The notes under the pieces were generated by a model. The model saw nothing but the letters and a program-made list of their open reading frames with translations. It was not told the origin of the DNA and did not search any database. Source: Opitutaceae bacterium TAV5 (lineage in GTDB: Bacteria > Verrucomicrobiota > Verrucomicrobiia > Opitutales > Opitutaceae). From it: a stretch of 64,000 nucleotides of DNA. The position numbers and the translations under genes were made by a program. Of the stretch, positions 33,836-41,634 are shown piece by piece. The stretch lies in the NCBI GenBank assembly GCA_000242935.3, contig CP007053.1, forward strand, positions 3,147,001 to 3,211,000. Reading direction: 5' to 3'. Positions within the stretch are counted from its first letter, which is position 1. Every line of letters begins with the position of its first letter.

Positions 33836-36523
33836 ATGGTTCGCCTGGTTGCCGTTGTTATCTGTGTCTGCGGAGCGCTCGCGTGGAGCAGCGCGGTCGC
33901 GCGCGCGGACGCGGCGACGCGGACGGAGGACGTGGTGCTCGATGTTCCGGTGCTGGTGGCCGGATACGGGGCGGCGTTTTTTGAACAGGTGGCGCGCGAG
34001 TTCGAGGCGTTGCGGCCGGGCGTGCGCGTGCGGCTGCACGGCGATCCGAGGATCAGCGACAAGGTGCGCATTCGTGTGATGGCGGGGGACTACCCGGACG
34101 CGACGGATGCGGTGCTGCTGTATCCGAATCTGATCGCCGCCGGCCGGATTCTCGATCTCGCGCCGTACCTCGACGGGCCGAACTGGGAAGGCGATGCGCG
34201 CTGGCGCGACACGTTTTTGCCCGACGTGCTCGGACGCTGGACGGTGCAAGCATCGTCCAGCGTCCGCGGTTCGGAGTTCGGAGTACAGGGTTCAGGATCG
34301 GGAAATGCTGCGAGCGGGGATGCGGCTTCGCCGTCCGAAACTCTAGACTCCAAACCCCAAACCCTGAACTCCTCTTCCGTTTACGGCCTGCCGTTTGCCC
34401 ACGCGGTCTGGACGCTGTTTTACAACAAACAGCTTTTCCGCGAGCATGGCTGGGAACCGGCGCAAACCTGGGACGAGTTTTTCGCGCTATGCGAAAAGAT
34501 CGAGGCAGCCGGCATCGCGCCGGTCGCGCTGCCCGGTGTTTTCATGCGTTACGGCGACGCATTTCTGCGAGCGGCGCATTACAACCTTGTCGGACCGGAC
34601 GGGTATCGCGCGTATCTGGAACTCGCGCCGGGGGCGCGGAGTGATCCGCGTTTTGTCCGGGCGGCCGGGGTGTTGCAGCGTGTTTCGACGCGCTACCTGG
34701 TGCGCGGCTGGGAGGGGATGTCGCATACGGCCGCCCAGCTCGAATTTATCGAGGGACGGGCGGCGATGGCGGTGTCGGCCTCATGGTTCGTCAACGAAAT
34801 GCGCGGGCGGCTGCCGGAAGGGTTCGGGTTGGGGGTGATGAACTTTCCGGTGTTTGCGGAGGCGGAAAGGGGCGCGGGCGGGACGCCCGCGCCACAATCA
34901 GGGGCGGATACGTTGCAGGCGCAGAGCGGGTATTATTTTTTGTTCAAAACGGGAGATCCGGAACGGGAGCGGGCGGCGGTCGATTTTTTCCGTTACCTGA
35001 CGTCGCGCGAGGTGGCGCGGCGATTCGCCCGCCAGATCGATTCGCCGGTGGCGTTGCGTGCGGTGCGGGCGGAGGATTATTCGCCGTGGATGCGCGACAC
35101 GGCGGTCCTGATCGAGCACGCGGCGACGTCGGGCGCGGGGAGTTTTGACGCGGCGCCGGCCACGAGCGCGGCATTTCAGGCGATGATGAATCAGGCGCTG
35201 ACCGATGCGCGTTACCGGCTGATGACGGGGCGGATCACTCCGGAGGAGTTTGGCGAGCGGCTGGAGGCTGCGGCGGCGACCGAGCGGGCGCGGCTGGCCG
35301 ATCCGGATCGTGTGGAGGTGCGGCACGGGTGGGCGGCGGCGGGGCTTTTGTTGTTGGTGGCGGGGCTGGCGGGGTGGATCGGGTGGGGAGGGGGGTGGCC
35401 GAAAAGGTGGCAAAGGCAGAGGGGGCGCAAGTCTGGAGCGGCGGCATTCCTGCCGCTGCGACGACGCAAAGCGTCGCCCGATTCGGGGAATTTGAACGGG
35501 ATGGCGCATTCGCAAGATGTTTCGACAAAGGGCGAGGCGCGTGGCGCCTCGTCGCAGCGGCAGGAATGCCGCCGCTCCGGGATGTCCGCCCCGCCAGGCT
35601 TTCTCGGGCATCTGCGGTTGCGCTTTGCGGCCGGGTTCGTGGGACCCGCGTTTTTGTTGTTTGCGGCGTTCGTGCTCGCGCCGGGCGTGGTGTCGCTGGC
35701 GTGGGCGCTGACGCGGTGGGACGGATTCGGCGAGCGCTCGTGGGCCGGCCTGTTCAATTTCAGATGGCTGCTGCTGGAGAGCGACGTATTCTGGTTCGCA
35801 TTACGCAACAATCTTTACCTCATGCTGGTGCCGGCGCTGGTGGTGGTGCCGGCGGCGTTGTTTTTCGCGGTGCTCATCCATCGCGGCGTGTGGGGCGCCC
35901 GGGTGTTTCGCGTGGTGTTCCTGTTTCCCAATCTGCTCGGCGGAGTCGCGGCGACGTTGTTGTGGATGGCGGCCTACGATCCGCGCGGCGGCATCGTCAA
36001 CGCGGGGCTGGTGGCATGCGGGCGCTGGCTGGCGGCGGCAGGCGCGCCGGATGCCCTCGCCGGATGGTTTCTCGGGTTCGAGGGGTTCGCGTGGCTGGCG
36101 CAGGGACATCTCTACGGGGCGCTGATCCCGATCTACCTGTGGATGGCGTGCGGATTCAATCTGGTGCTTTACCTGGCGGCGATGGAGTCGATCCCGGCGG
36201 AGCTTTACGAGGCGGCGGAGATCGACGGGGCGTCGCCGGCGCGGCAGTTTTTTTCGGTAACACTGCCGCTGATACGCGAGGTGCTCGTCATCTCGGCGGT
36301 GTTTCTGGTGATCGGCGGACTCAACGCGTTCGAACTGGTGTGGCTGCTCACGTCGCAGGACCCGGCGAGCGGGTCGCATACGCTGGGCACGTTGATGGTC
36401 TCGACGATGTTCCAGGAATTCCAGATCGGGCGGGCGACGGCCATCGCGGTCGTCATGTTCGTGCTGGTGCTGGTCGGCAGCGCGGCGGTGATGCGGGCGA
36501 TGAGGGAAAATGCTGAAAGCTGA
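33836..36523 (+). CDS. Fused ABC sugar-binding protein and permease (MalE-MalF type)
   Basis: One 895-residue frame contains two normally separate proteins. Residues 1-535 are an extracellular solute-binding protein with a signal peptide. After a transmembrane segment (AAAGLLLLVAGLAGWIGWG) and a linker, residues 595-895 form a MalF-type permease with YEAAEIDGASPARQFFSVTL as the EAA loop that docks the ATPase. The binding domain would be tethered in the membrane beside the channel, as in some Gram-positive fusions. Three stretches are repeat-derived insertions translated in frame: about 34253-34380, 34871-34893, and 35435-35578, which holds a perfect 30-bp inverted repeat. No ATPase gene is nearby; a shared MalK-type ATPase elsewhere would be needed. 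Confidence 0.8.
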   Translation: MVRLVAVVICVCGALAWSSAVARADAATRTEDVVLDVPVLVAGYGAAFFEQVAREFEALRPGVRVRLHGDPRISDKVRIRVMAGDYPDATDAVLLYPNLIAAGRILDLAPYLDGPNWEGDARWRDTFLPDVLGRWTVQASSSVRGSEFGVQGSGSGNAASGDAASPSETLDSKPQTLNSSSVYGLPFAHAVWTLFYNKQLFREHGWEPAQTWDEFFALCEKIEAAGIAPVALPGVFMRYGDAFLRAAHYNLVGPDGYRAYLELAPGARSDPRFVRAAGVLQRVSTRYLVRGWEGMSHTAAQLEFIEGRAAMAVSASWFVNEMRGRLPEGFGLGVMNFPVFAEAERGAGGTPAPQSGADTLQAQSGYYFLFKTGDPERERAAVDFFRYLTSREVARRFARQIDSPVALRAVRAEDYSPWMRDTAVLIEHAATSGAGSFDAAPATSAAFQAMMNQALTDARYRLMTGRITPEEFGERLEAAAATERARLADPDRVEVRHGWAAAGLLLLVAGLAGWIGWGGGWPKRWQRQRGRKSGAAAFLPLRRRKASPDSGNLNGMAHSQDVSTKGEARGASSQRQECRRSGMSAPPGFLGHLRLRFAAGFVGPAFLLFAAFVLAPGVVSLAWALTRWDGFGERSWAGLFNFRWLLLESDVFWFALRNNLYLMLVPALVVVPAALFFAVLIHRGVWGARVFRVVFLFPNLLGGVAATLLWMAAYDPRGGIVNAGLVACGRWLAAAGAPDALAGWFLGFEGFAWLAQGHLYGALIPIYLWMACGFNLVLYLAAMESIPAELYEAAEIDGASPARQFFSVTLPLIREVLVISAVFLVIGGLNAFELVWLLTSQDPASGSHTLGTLMVSTMFQEFQIGRATAIAVVMFVLVLVGSAAVMRAMRENAES
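34253..34380. repeat. In-frame insertion in the binding-protein domain
   Basis: About 43 codons rich in Ser, Gly and Asn between PDVLGRWTVQ and YGLPFAHAVW, a spot where solute-binding proteins have only a short turn. The DNA carries GGAGTTC and AGGGTTCAGG at one side and CCAAACCCTGAACTCC at the other, an imperfect inverted repeat, so a palindromic repeat probably entered the gene. Confidence 0.5.
34871..34893. repeat. Short palindrome inside the fused ABC gene
   Basis: Perfect 10-bp arms GGCGCGGGCG and CGCCCGCGCC around GGA. It has the same style as the intergenic palindromes at 10.5 and 13.5 kb and is translated as ERGAGGTPAPQ. Confidence 0.7.
35435..35578. repeat. Perfect 30-bp inverted repeat inside the fused ABC gene
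   Basis: Arms at 35435-35464 and 35549-35578 are exact reverse complements (30 of 30 bases) separated by 84 bases that contain a smaller hairpin of the same type (GACGCAAAGCGTC). It encodes the linker between the binding protein and the permease without breaking the frame. Confidence 0.9.
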
Positions 36524-36631
36524 AAACTGAAAAGCTAAAATGAAGATGCCGCACAAAATGAACGATCACCAACAAACAGGCGCACGCCGGGGGGATTGGG
36601 TTTCAGCGTTTCAGTTTTTCAGCGTTTCAGC
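36512..36631 (+). promoter_or_regulatory. Long hairpin enclosing the second permease start codon
   Basis: GCTGAAAGCTGAAAACTGAA (36512-36531, continuing to 36535) can pair with the CAG-TTT repeats at 36606-36631, about 24 of 26 positions with two bulges. The loop of about 70 nt contains the ATG at 36540. The right arm encodes the odd N-terminal residues VSAFQFFSVSAF. The fold is seen by pairing; any effect on translation is inference. Confidence 0.45.
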
Positions 36632-37460
36632 TTTCTGCTGGATCGTCCTGGCGATCCAGCTCCTCTGGGTCGTCTATCCGATGGCATGGATGGTGGCGTC
36701 GTCGTTCAAGACCGACGAGGCGATCTTCCGCGATGCGTTCGCATTCCCGGCGCTCGATGCGCTGGCGACGGAAAACTACGCGAATGCATGGAGCGGCGCG
36801 CGCTTCGGCGACTATTTTGTCAACTCCGTGCTGGTGACGGCGTCGAGCGTGGCGCTGATCCTGCTCTTCGGCTCGATGGCGGCGTACGCGCTGGCGCGGT
36901 TCTATCATCTGGCGGGGCGGGCGGTGTTCTGGCTGTTTCTGGCGGGGCTGATGATCCCGGTGCAGCTTTCGATCGTGCCGCTGTTTTTCGAGCTGCGGGC
37001 GCTGGGGTTGCTGGATTCGCTGCCGGGGCTGGTGCTGGTTTACACGGCCAATGGGCTGCCGTTTGCCGTGTTCATTCTCGCCGGGTTTTTCCGCGGTTTG
37101 CCCCGCACGCTCTACGAGGCGGCGGTGGTGGACGGGTGCGGCGAGGCGGGCGCATTCTGGCGCGTGATGCTGCCGCTGGCGAGGCCGGGCCTGGCGACGG
37201 TGGCGATTTTCCAGTTCATCGGTATCTGGAAGGAGTATTTTTTTGCGTTCATGCTGGCGAGCGGCGGCGACGCCGGCGGGGCGGGTGCGCGCACGTTGCC
37301 GCTCGGATTGGCGAATCTCGCGATCACGGCCCAGTACCGGAGCGATTACGGCATGCTGTTCGCCGGGCTCGTCATGGTGACGGTGCCGATCCTCGCAATC
37401 TACATTCTGTTGCAGAAACACCTCGTCAAGGGCATCACCGCCGGGGCAGTGAAGGGGTGA
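36540..37460 (+). CDS. ABC sugar transporter permease (MalG type)
   Basis: A 306-residue inner-membrane permease with six predicted helices and the EAA docking loop YEAAVVDGCGEAGAFWRVML followed by PLARPG. It is the partner of the fused binding protein and permease, 16 bp downstream of it. The first 30 residues (up to SVSAF) are encoded by repeat-like DNA and unlike the family; the recognisable domain begins near CWIVLAIQLLWVVYP. In-frame Met codons at 36546 and 36558 are alternative starts. The ABC ATPase is missing from the region. Confidence 0.88.
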   Translation: MKMPHKMNDHQQTGARRGDWVSAFQFFSVSAFCWIVLAIQLLWVVYPMAWMVASSFKTDEAIFRDAFAFPALDALATENYANAWSGARFGDYFVNSVLVTASSVALILLFGSMAAYALARFYHLAGRAVFWLFLAGLMIPVQLSIVPLFFELRALGLLDSLPGLVLVYTANGLPFAVFILAGFFRGLPRTLYEAAVVDGCGEAGAFWRVMLPLARPGLATVAIFQFIGIWKEYFFAFMLASGGDAGGAGARTLPLGLANLAITAQYRSDYGMLFAGLVMVTVPILAIYILLQKHLVKGITAGAVKG

Positions 37461-37593
37461 GGTACGGGGGAGGGGACCGGTGCATTCCCGGTGACGACGG
37501 GCTCCGGCGCACTTCCTTATTCCGTATTCTCATTCCCTCTTCACTTCGGGCGGCAGTTCTGGCAAGGTGCGCACTATTCTGTTTTTCCACACC

Positions 37594-38259
37594 ATGAAAC
37601 GTTCCATTTTCCTTGTTACCTGCGCCCTGGCTTTTGTTTCGACGCTTTGCGCTGCTACCGTCCACGAGAAGCTCGCCGGCCGCTTCGAGACATGCGAGGC
37701 GATCATTCGTAATTTTCAGGCGGATATTCCGCCCGAGGTGCTGAAACAGGCCCGTGGCATCATCATCACCAACCAGGTGAAGGGCGGCCTGATCTTCGGC
37801 ATGCGCTACGGCTACGGCGTCATCATGGTGCGCAAGGCCGATGGCAACTGGAGCCTGCCGGTGCTGATCCGCGCCGGCGAGACGAGCCTCGGCCTCCAGG
37901 CCGGCGGCAGCTCCATCGAAACGGTTTACATCATCAACGACGAGCAGACGCCCAAACTCCTTTTCACCGACCGCCTCAACATCGGCATCGATGCCAAGGC
38001 CATCGCCGGCCCGCGCGTGGCCGAAGCCGAAAAGATCAGCCGCGAACTGCTCAATACGCCCGTCCTCGTTTACAGCAAGAGCAAGGGCCTCTACGCCGGC
38101 GCCACCGTCAGGACCGGCTGGATTGCCCGCGCCGACGAGGATAATTTTACGTTCTACCAGACTCAGAACACGCTCCCGGAGCTGCTTTACAGCGACTGGG
38201 TGCAGGCCCCCGTCGAGGTGCAGCCGCTGATCGCGTTCGTTGGCGAGATCACGAAGTGA
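37594..38259 (+). CDS. Exported SYLF (Ysc84-type) domain protein
   Basis: A 221-residue protein with a signal peptide (SIFLVTCALAFVSTLCAAT). The rest is a SYLF domain: PPEVLKQARGIIITNQVKGG, IFGMRYGYGVIMVRK, SLGLQAGGSSIETVYIIND and GLYAGATVRTGWI are conserved blocks. Bacterial SYLF proteins bind lipids and are thought to act at the envelope; eukaryotic relatives bind phosphoinositides and actin. The ATG at 37594 directly precedes the signal peptide. It has no clear link to the ABC importer before it or the sialic acid genes after it. Confidence 0.85.
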   Translation: MKRSIFLVTCALAFVSTLCAATVHEKLAGRFETCEAIIRNFQADIPPEVLKQARGIIITNQVKGGLIFGMRYGYGVIMVRKADGNWSLPVLIRAGETSLGLQAGGSSIETVYIINDEQTPKLLFTDRLNIGIDAKAIAGPRVAEAEKISRELLNTPVLVYSKSKGLYAGATVRTGWIARADEDNFTFYQTQNTLPELLYSDWVQAPVEVQPLIAFVGEITK

Positions 38260-38274
38260 GGAGAGGTTTTCCGG

Positions 38275-38297
38275 ACTGGTAAGTACATTTTACCAGT
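38275..38297. promoter_or_regulatory. Operator candidate ACTGGTAA-N7-TTACCAGT
   Basis: A perfect 8-bp inverted repeat, 51 bp before the N-acetylneuraminate lyase start. TGGT and ACCA half-sites are common for FadR-subfamily GntR regulators, several of which control sialic acid or uronate genes. No such regulator gene is in the window. Confidence 0.5.
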
Positions 38298-38348
38298 GGC
38301 CCCGGTTTGGCAGGCGCCGCGCTGACGGGTGATGCTGCATCCGTCACC

Positions 38349-39287
38349 ATGAACCTCATTGCCGCTCCCTTCACGCCGCTCGCTCCCGACGGCTCGCTCA
38401 ATCTCTCCGTCATCGCGCCCTACGCCGCCCGCCTTCGCAAGGACGGCGTGGCCGGCGTTTTCATCTGCGGCACGACCGGCGAGGGCCTCTCGCTCACCAA
38501 CGCCGAGCGCAAGCAGGTCGCCGAGGCCTGGCGCGCCGCCATCGCCGGTGACACGCAGACCGGAAAAAAGCTCACTCTCATCGTGCACGTGGGTCACACG
38601 TCCATCGCCGATGCGCGCGACCTCGCCGCGCATGCCGAAAAGATCGGAGCCGACGGCATCGCCGCGATCGGTCCGGTTTATTTCGCGCCCTCGTCCGACG
38701 CCGCCCTGATCGAAACGAATCGCCGGATCGCCGCCGCCGCGCCCGCCACGCCGTTCTATTATTACCACATGCCGTCGATGAGCCGTGCCAGCGCGCCGGT
38801 GAGCCGCTGGATCGCGCAGATGGCCGCCGCCGTGCCGACCTTTCGCGGCGTGAAATTCACCTACGAGGATCTCGACGACTACGCTTCCGCTCTCGCCTGG
38901 GCGCGCGCCCGCACGAAGGAAACCGGCAACGAACACGAGGTGTTTTTTGGCCGCGACGAAAAGCTCCTCGCCGCGCTCAAACTCGGCGCCACCGGCGCGG
39001 TCGGCAGCACCTACAACTTTGCCGCGCCGCTTTACCTCGCTATCGCTCGCGCCCATGCTGCTGGCGACCTTGCCGAGGCGGAGCGCCTGCAAGCCTTCTG
39101 CACGCAGGCGATCGACATCATCGTCCGCCACGGCGGCCTCCCCGCGATCAAGGCCACGCTTGCGCTTGCTGGCATCGACTGCGGACCCATGCGCGTGCCG
39201 CTCGCAATGCCCGACAAACCGGCGGTCGCCGCCCTCGAAAAGGAACTCGGCGAGATCGGCTACTTCGAGGCGATCAGGCGCCCGTGA
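38349..39287 (+). CDS. nanA: N-acetylneuraminate lyase (DapA/NanA superfamily)
   Basis: A 312-residue TIM-barrel aldolase. GTTGEGLSLT (41-50) is the carboxylate-binding motif, in the form typical of N-acetylneuraminate lyase rather than dihydrodipicolinate synthase (GTTGES). YYYHMPS supplies the catalytic Tyr139 and RGVKFTYEDL the Schiff-base Lys169. The enzyme splits N-acetylneuraminate into N-acetylmannosamine and pyruvate in the cytosol. The Met at 38349 is used since the domain starts right there; an upstream open stretch of 14 codons is unlikely. A sialidase-like gene follows, and a sialate O-acetylesterase lies at 2.2 kb. DapA-like sugar acid aldolases remain an alternative. Confidence 0.82.
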   Translation: MNLIAAPFTPLAPDGSLNLSVIAPYAARLRKDGVAGVFICGTTGEGLSLTNAERKQVAEAWRAAIAGDTQTGKKLTLIVHVGHTSIADARDLAAHAEKIGADGIAAIGPVYFAPSSDAALIETNRRIAAAAPATPFYYYHMPSMSRASAPVSRWIAQMAAAVPTFRGVKFTYEDLDDYASALAWARARTKETGNEHEVFFGRDEKLLAALKLGATGAVGSTYNFAAPLYLAIARAHAAGDLAEAERLQAFCTQAIDIIVRHGGLPAIKATLALAGIDCGPMRVPLAMPDKPAVAALEKELGEIGYFEAIRRP

Positions 39288-39293
39288 TCAGTG

Positions 39294-39378
39294 GCCCACG
39301 AAACACACGAAAGGACACGAAAAACAAACACACCCCGTTCCGGCCTTCTTTTCGTGTCCTTTCGTGTGTTTCGTGGGC
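39294..39378. repeat. Perfect 30-bp inverted repeat between nanA and the sialidase gene
   Basis: Arms 39294-39323 and 39349-39378 are exact reverse complements around a 25-base loop. The arm reads GCCCACGAAACACACGAAAG and so on. It could form a very stable hairpin in the mRNA, stabilising nanA message or limiting the downstream gene. It has no T run, so it is not a standard terminator. Confidence 0.85.
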
Positions 39379-39418
39379 TCTCTTTTCTCCTGTCGAAAAA
39401 CCCGAAAACAAGAATCCC

Positions 39419-40507
39419 ATGATTCAGAAATTCCTCGTCAACCGCGATGACTCCTTCTACCAGGCCTGGCCGGACCTCGCGCTCACGCGTTCCGGCCGGC
39501 TCGTCTGCGTGTTCAGCGAATGCACCCATCATGGCGACCGCACGCATTCGCGGATCATGGGTGTGACGTCGGACGACCGCGGACGCACCTGGACGGCGAA
39601 ACGTCCTGTCACACCCGCGCTCCTCAAGCAAAAGCCCGGCGACCCGCATTGGAATTGTGCCCGCGTCACCGCCCTGCGCGACGGCCGTCTGGTGGTGATC
39701 GTTGACCGCGTGGCCGGCGCACACGAAGGCGCCGCCAATGACGGTGAACAAACCAACTGGCTCTGGTTCAGCAGTGACGAAGGCGAGACGTGGGACGGCC
39801 CCGTGCCCACGCCCGTCACCGGCATCGTGCCCGACCAGATCGTGGAGCTCGCGCACGGTCCGCATGCCGGACGCTGGACGACCACCGCGCATTCTTTTCA
39901 GGGGCCCGACCGCCGCTTGTGGAGCCAGCGTCTCTGGTACTCCGACGACGCCGGGAAAACCTGGCACGGGCCGTCGATCATCGCCGAGGAACCCGGTCTG
40001 AAACTCTGCGAGGGCAGCGTGCTGGAACTGCCCGGTGACCAAGGACTCGTGTGTTTCCTGCGCGAGAATTCGTCGCTCGGTCTCGATGCGTTTCGCGCCT
40101 TCAGTCGCGACGGCGGTGCGACGTGGAGCCAGTTGAGCAAATTTCCGTTGCCCGGCTGCCATCGTCCGGTGGCGGGCATGCTGCGAAGCGGACGCGTCCT
40201 CATCACGCACCGGTTCCTGCCCGGCAGTGCTGGCGGCTGGGGCTGGATGACGCAAAACATGTTTGCGGCGATCACCGATGCGGACTCCTGCGCCAACCCG
40301 GAGCGCAACGCCGCGAAGCTGCGCATCATGCCGCTCGACTACGACCGCAGCCCGGTGGCGGATACAGGCTATACCGGTTGGGTGCAGTTTGCGGACGGCG
40401 AAATTTACATCGTCAACTACATCGTCGATGACGCCGACCCGCTGGCGCAGATCCGCGGCTACTCGCTGCGCGAGGAGGATTTTTACCTGCCGGTGAGGGC
40501 AGTTTAA
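39419..40507 (+). CDS. Sialidase-like BNR-repeat protein
   Basis: A 362-residue six-bladed propeller protein with repeated Asp boxes: TSDDRGRTW, SSDEGETW, YSDDAGKTW and SRDGGATW. These occur in sialidases and related proteins. There is no signal peptide, so it would be cytosolic, unlike typical secreted sialidases. The start at 39419 is the Met before the domain; the open frame upstream runs through the hairpin. It probably shares a promoter with nanA, which supports sialic acid use, but catalytic arginines cannot be assigned by eye, and a non-sialidase glycosidase is possible. Confidence 0.72.
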   Translation: MIQKFLVNRDDSFYQAWPDLALTRSGRLVCVFSECTHHGDRTHSRIMGVTSDDRGRTWTAKRPVTPALLKQKPGDPHWNCARVTALRDGRLVVIVDRVAGAHEGAANDGEQTNWLWFSSDEGETWDGPVPTPVTGIVPDQIVELAHGPHAGRWTTTAHSFQGPDRRLWSQRLWYSDDAGKTWHGPSIIAEEPGLKLCEGSVLELPGDQGLVCFLRENSSLGLDAFRAFSRDGGATWSQLSKFPLPGCHRPVAGMLRSGRVLITHRFLPGSAGGWGWMTQNMFAAITDADSCANPERNAAKLRIMPLDYDRSPVADTGYTGWVQFADGEIYIVNYIVDDADPLAQIRGYSLREEDFYLPVRAV

Positions 40508-40515
40508 ATTGGGTC

Positions 40516-40590
40516 GTAGCCGGGAAACGTAGCGGCATGCCTCCATGCTTGCCGGACGAGGTGCGCAGCGCCTCGCACCCCTACGGCTAC
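40516..40590. repeat. Palindromic element between convergent genes
   Basis: GTAGCCG and CGGCTAC at the ends enclose two smaller hairpins (GGCATGCCTCCATGCTTGCC and CGAGGTGCGCAGCGCCTCG). It may serve both the sialidase and Fpg-type genes as a transcription stop, and belongs to the dispersed palindromes of this window. Confidence 0.6.
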
Positions 40591-40607
40591 AACTCGCGAG
40601 GCGCACT

Positions 40608-41441
40608 TCACACGGACTCCGGCGAGAGCTTCTGTCGTCCCGGCGACCAGCAGGTGGTGCGGCCGCCGATCTGTTCGCGGACGAGCGGCACGCCGGTGCG
40701 CGGGCAGCGCCCGCCGTCCTCCCACCGGTGGGGGAAAAGCCAGGTCGCCGGCGGGTCTTCGCAGGTCTCGCCGATGGTCTGCATCGCCTGTTCGGCCACC
40801 CAGCGGATTTCGCGCCAGAGTTTGCGGACCGTCGCGGGCGAGAGCGAGCCGGCGGGCTGGCGCGGATGGATGCCGGCGCGCCAGAGAATCTCGTCGGCCA
40901 TCCAGTTGCCGATGCCGGGAAAACGCTCCTGCATCAGGAGCACGGCCTTGACCGGAGCGCGCGCCCGGCGGCGCAGGAACGCGGCCACGGCATCCGCTGT
41001 GAACTCATCCGAAAGCATGGCGGGAGCGATGGAGGTCCACCACGCGGGCGGCTCCGCGCCGGCGGCGAACTGCACGCGGCCAAACATCCGCGGATCGTTG
41101 AACACCAGCGCCGCTTCTTCCTGCACCAGCACGAGATGATCGGCGGCTTCGGCATGATAACGGGAGGCGTCGTCGGCCCGCAGCCGGCCCGTCATGCCGA
41201 GGTGAATACCGAGCCAGGCATTTCCGCCGGAAGCGGACGCGGAACGGAAGCGGAAGATCATCTGCTTGCCGGCGGCCCGGGAGTCTTCGAGCACCGCGCC
41301 GGTGAGGCTCTGGCGCAACGCCGGTACATCGCATCCGCGAAACACACGAGCGGCCGGATGCAGTTTCACTTGCAGGACGGGCGCTCCCAGCCCGCGGTTC
41401 CAGCGTTTGCGGAAAAATTCGACTTCGGCGAGTTCAGGCAT
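40608..41441 (-). CDS. Formamidopyrimidine-DNA glycosylase (Fpg/MutM/Nei family)
   Basis: A 277-residue DNA repair enzyme that excises oxidised bases and nicks the abasic site. MPELAEVE gives the catalytic Pro2 and Glu3, Lys59 (AGKQMIF) is the beta-hairpin Lys, and RFPGIGNWMADEILW is the helix-two-turn-helix. The C-terminal zinc finger is degenerate: only the first Cys (GGRCPRTG) remains, the second is Thr, and the last pair reads TTCWSPGRQ, where Ser and Arg replace the expected Cys residues. The GGRTT arginine loop is kept. This looks like a zincless variant. It is downstream of the M24 peptidase on the same strand. Confidence 0.88.
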   Translation of the reverse strand: MPELAEVEFFRKRWNRGLGAPVLQVKLHPAARVFRGCDVPALRQSLTGAVLEDSRAAGKQMIFRFRSASASGGNAWLGIHLGMTGRLRADDASRYHAEAADHLVLVQEEAALVFNDPRMFGRVQFAAGAEPPAWWTSIAPAMLSDEFTADAVAAFLRRRARAPVKAVLLMQERFPGIGNWMADEILWRAGIHPRQPAGSLSPATVRKLWREIRWVAEQAMQTIGETCEDPPATWLFPHRWEDGGRCPRTGVPLVREQIGGRTTCWSPGRQKLSPESV

Positions 41442-41447
41442 TGATTT

Positions 41448-41630
41448 TAACCACTAATGGACACGGATGCACACGGATCCAGGCAGGATAGTTAATGATG
41501 TTACGCACTCCACAGGTAGGGGCGTCGCTTGCGACGCCCGCGCCAGCCGGACGAAGTGGCGATGCCCCAAGGTATTCGCGGGCTTCGCAAGCGAAGCCCC
41601 TACGGTCGCTCCGCGTAACATCAGTGGTTA
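41448..41630. repeat. Composite palindromic element
   Basis: Outer arm GCGTAACATCAGTGGTTA (41613-41630) is matched by TAACCACT at 41448-41455 and GATGTTACGC at 41497-41506, separated by 41 inserted bases. Inside lies a second pair, TAGGGGCGTCGCTTGCGACG against GGGCTTCGCAAGCGAAGCCC. The unit lies between mutM-like and peptidase genes. Confidence 0.75.
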
Positions 41631-41634
41631 GTTC

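Noticed and set aside
40516-40590. A tRNA-like fold from the nested hairpins
   Set aside because: No acceptor end, T-loop consensus or anticodon arm could be placed.
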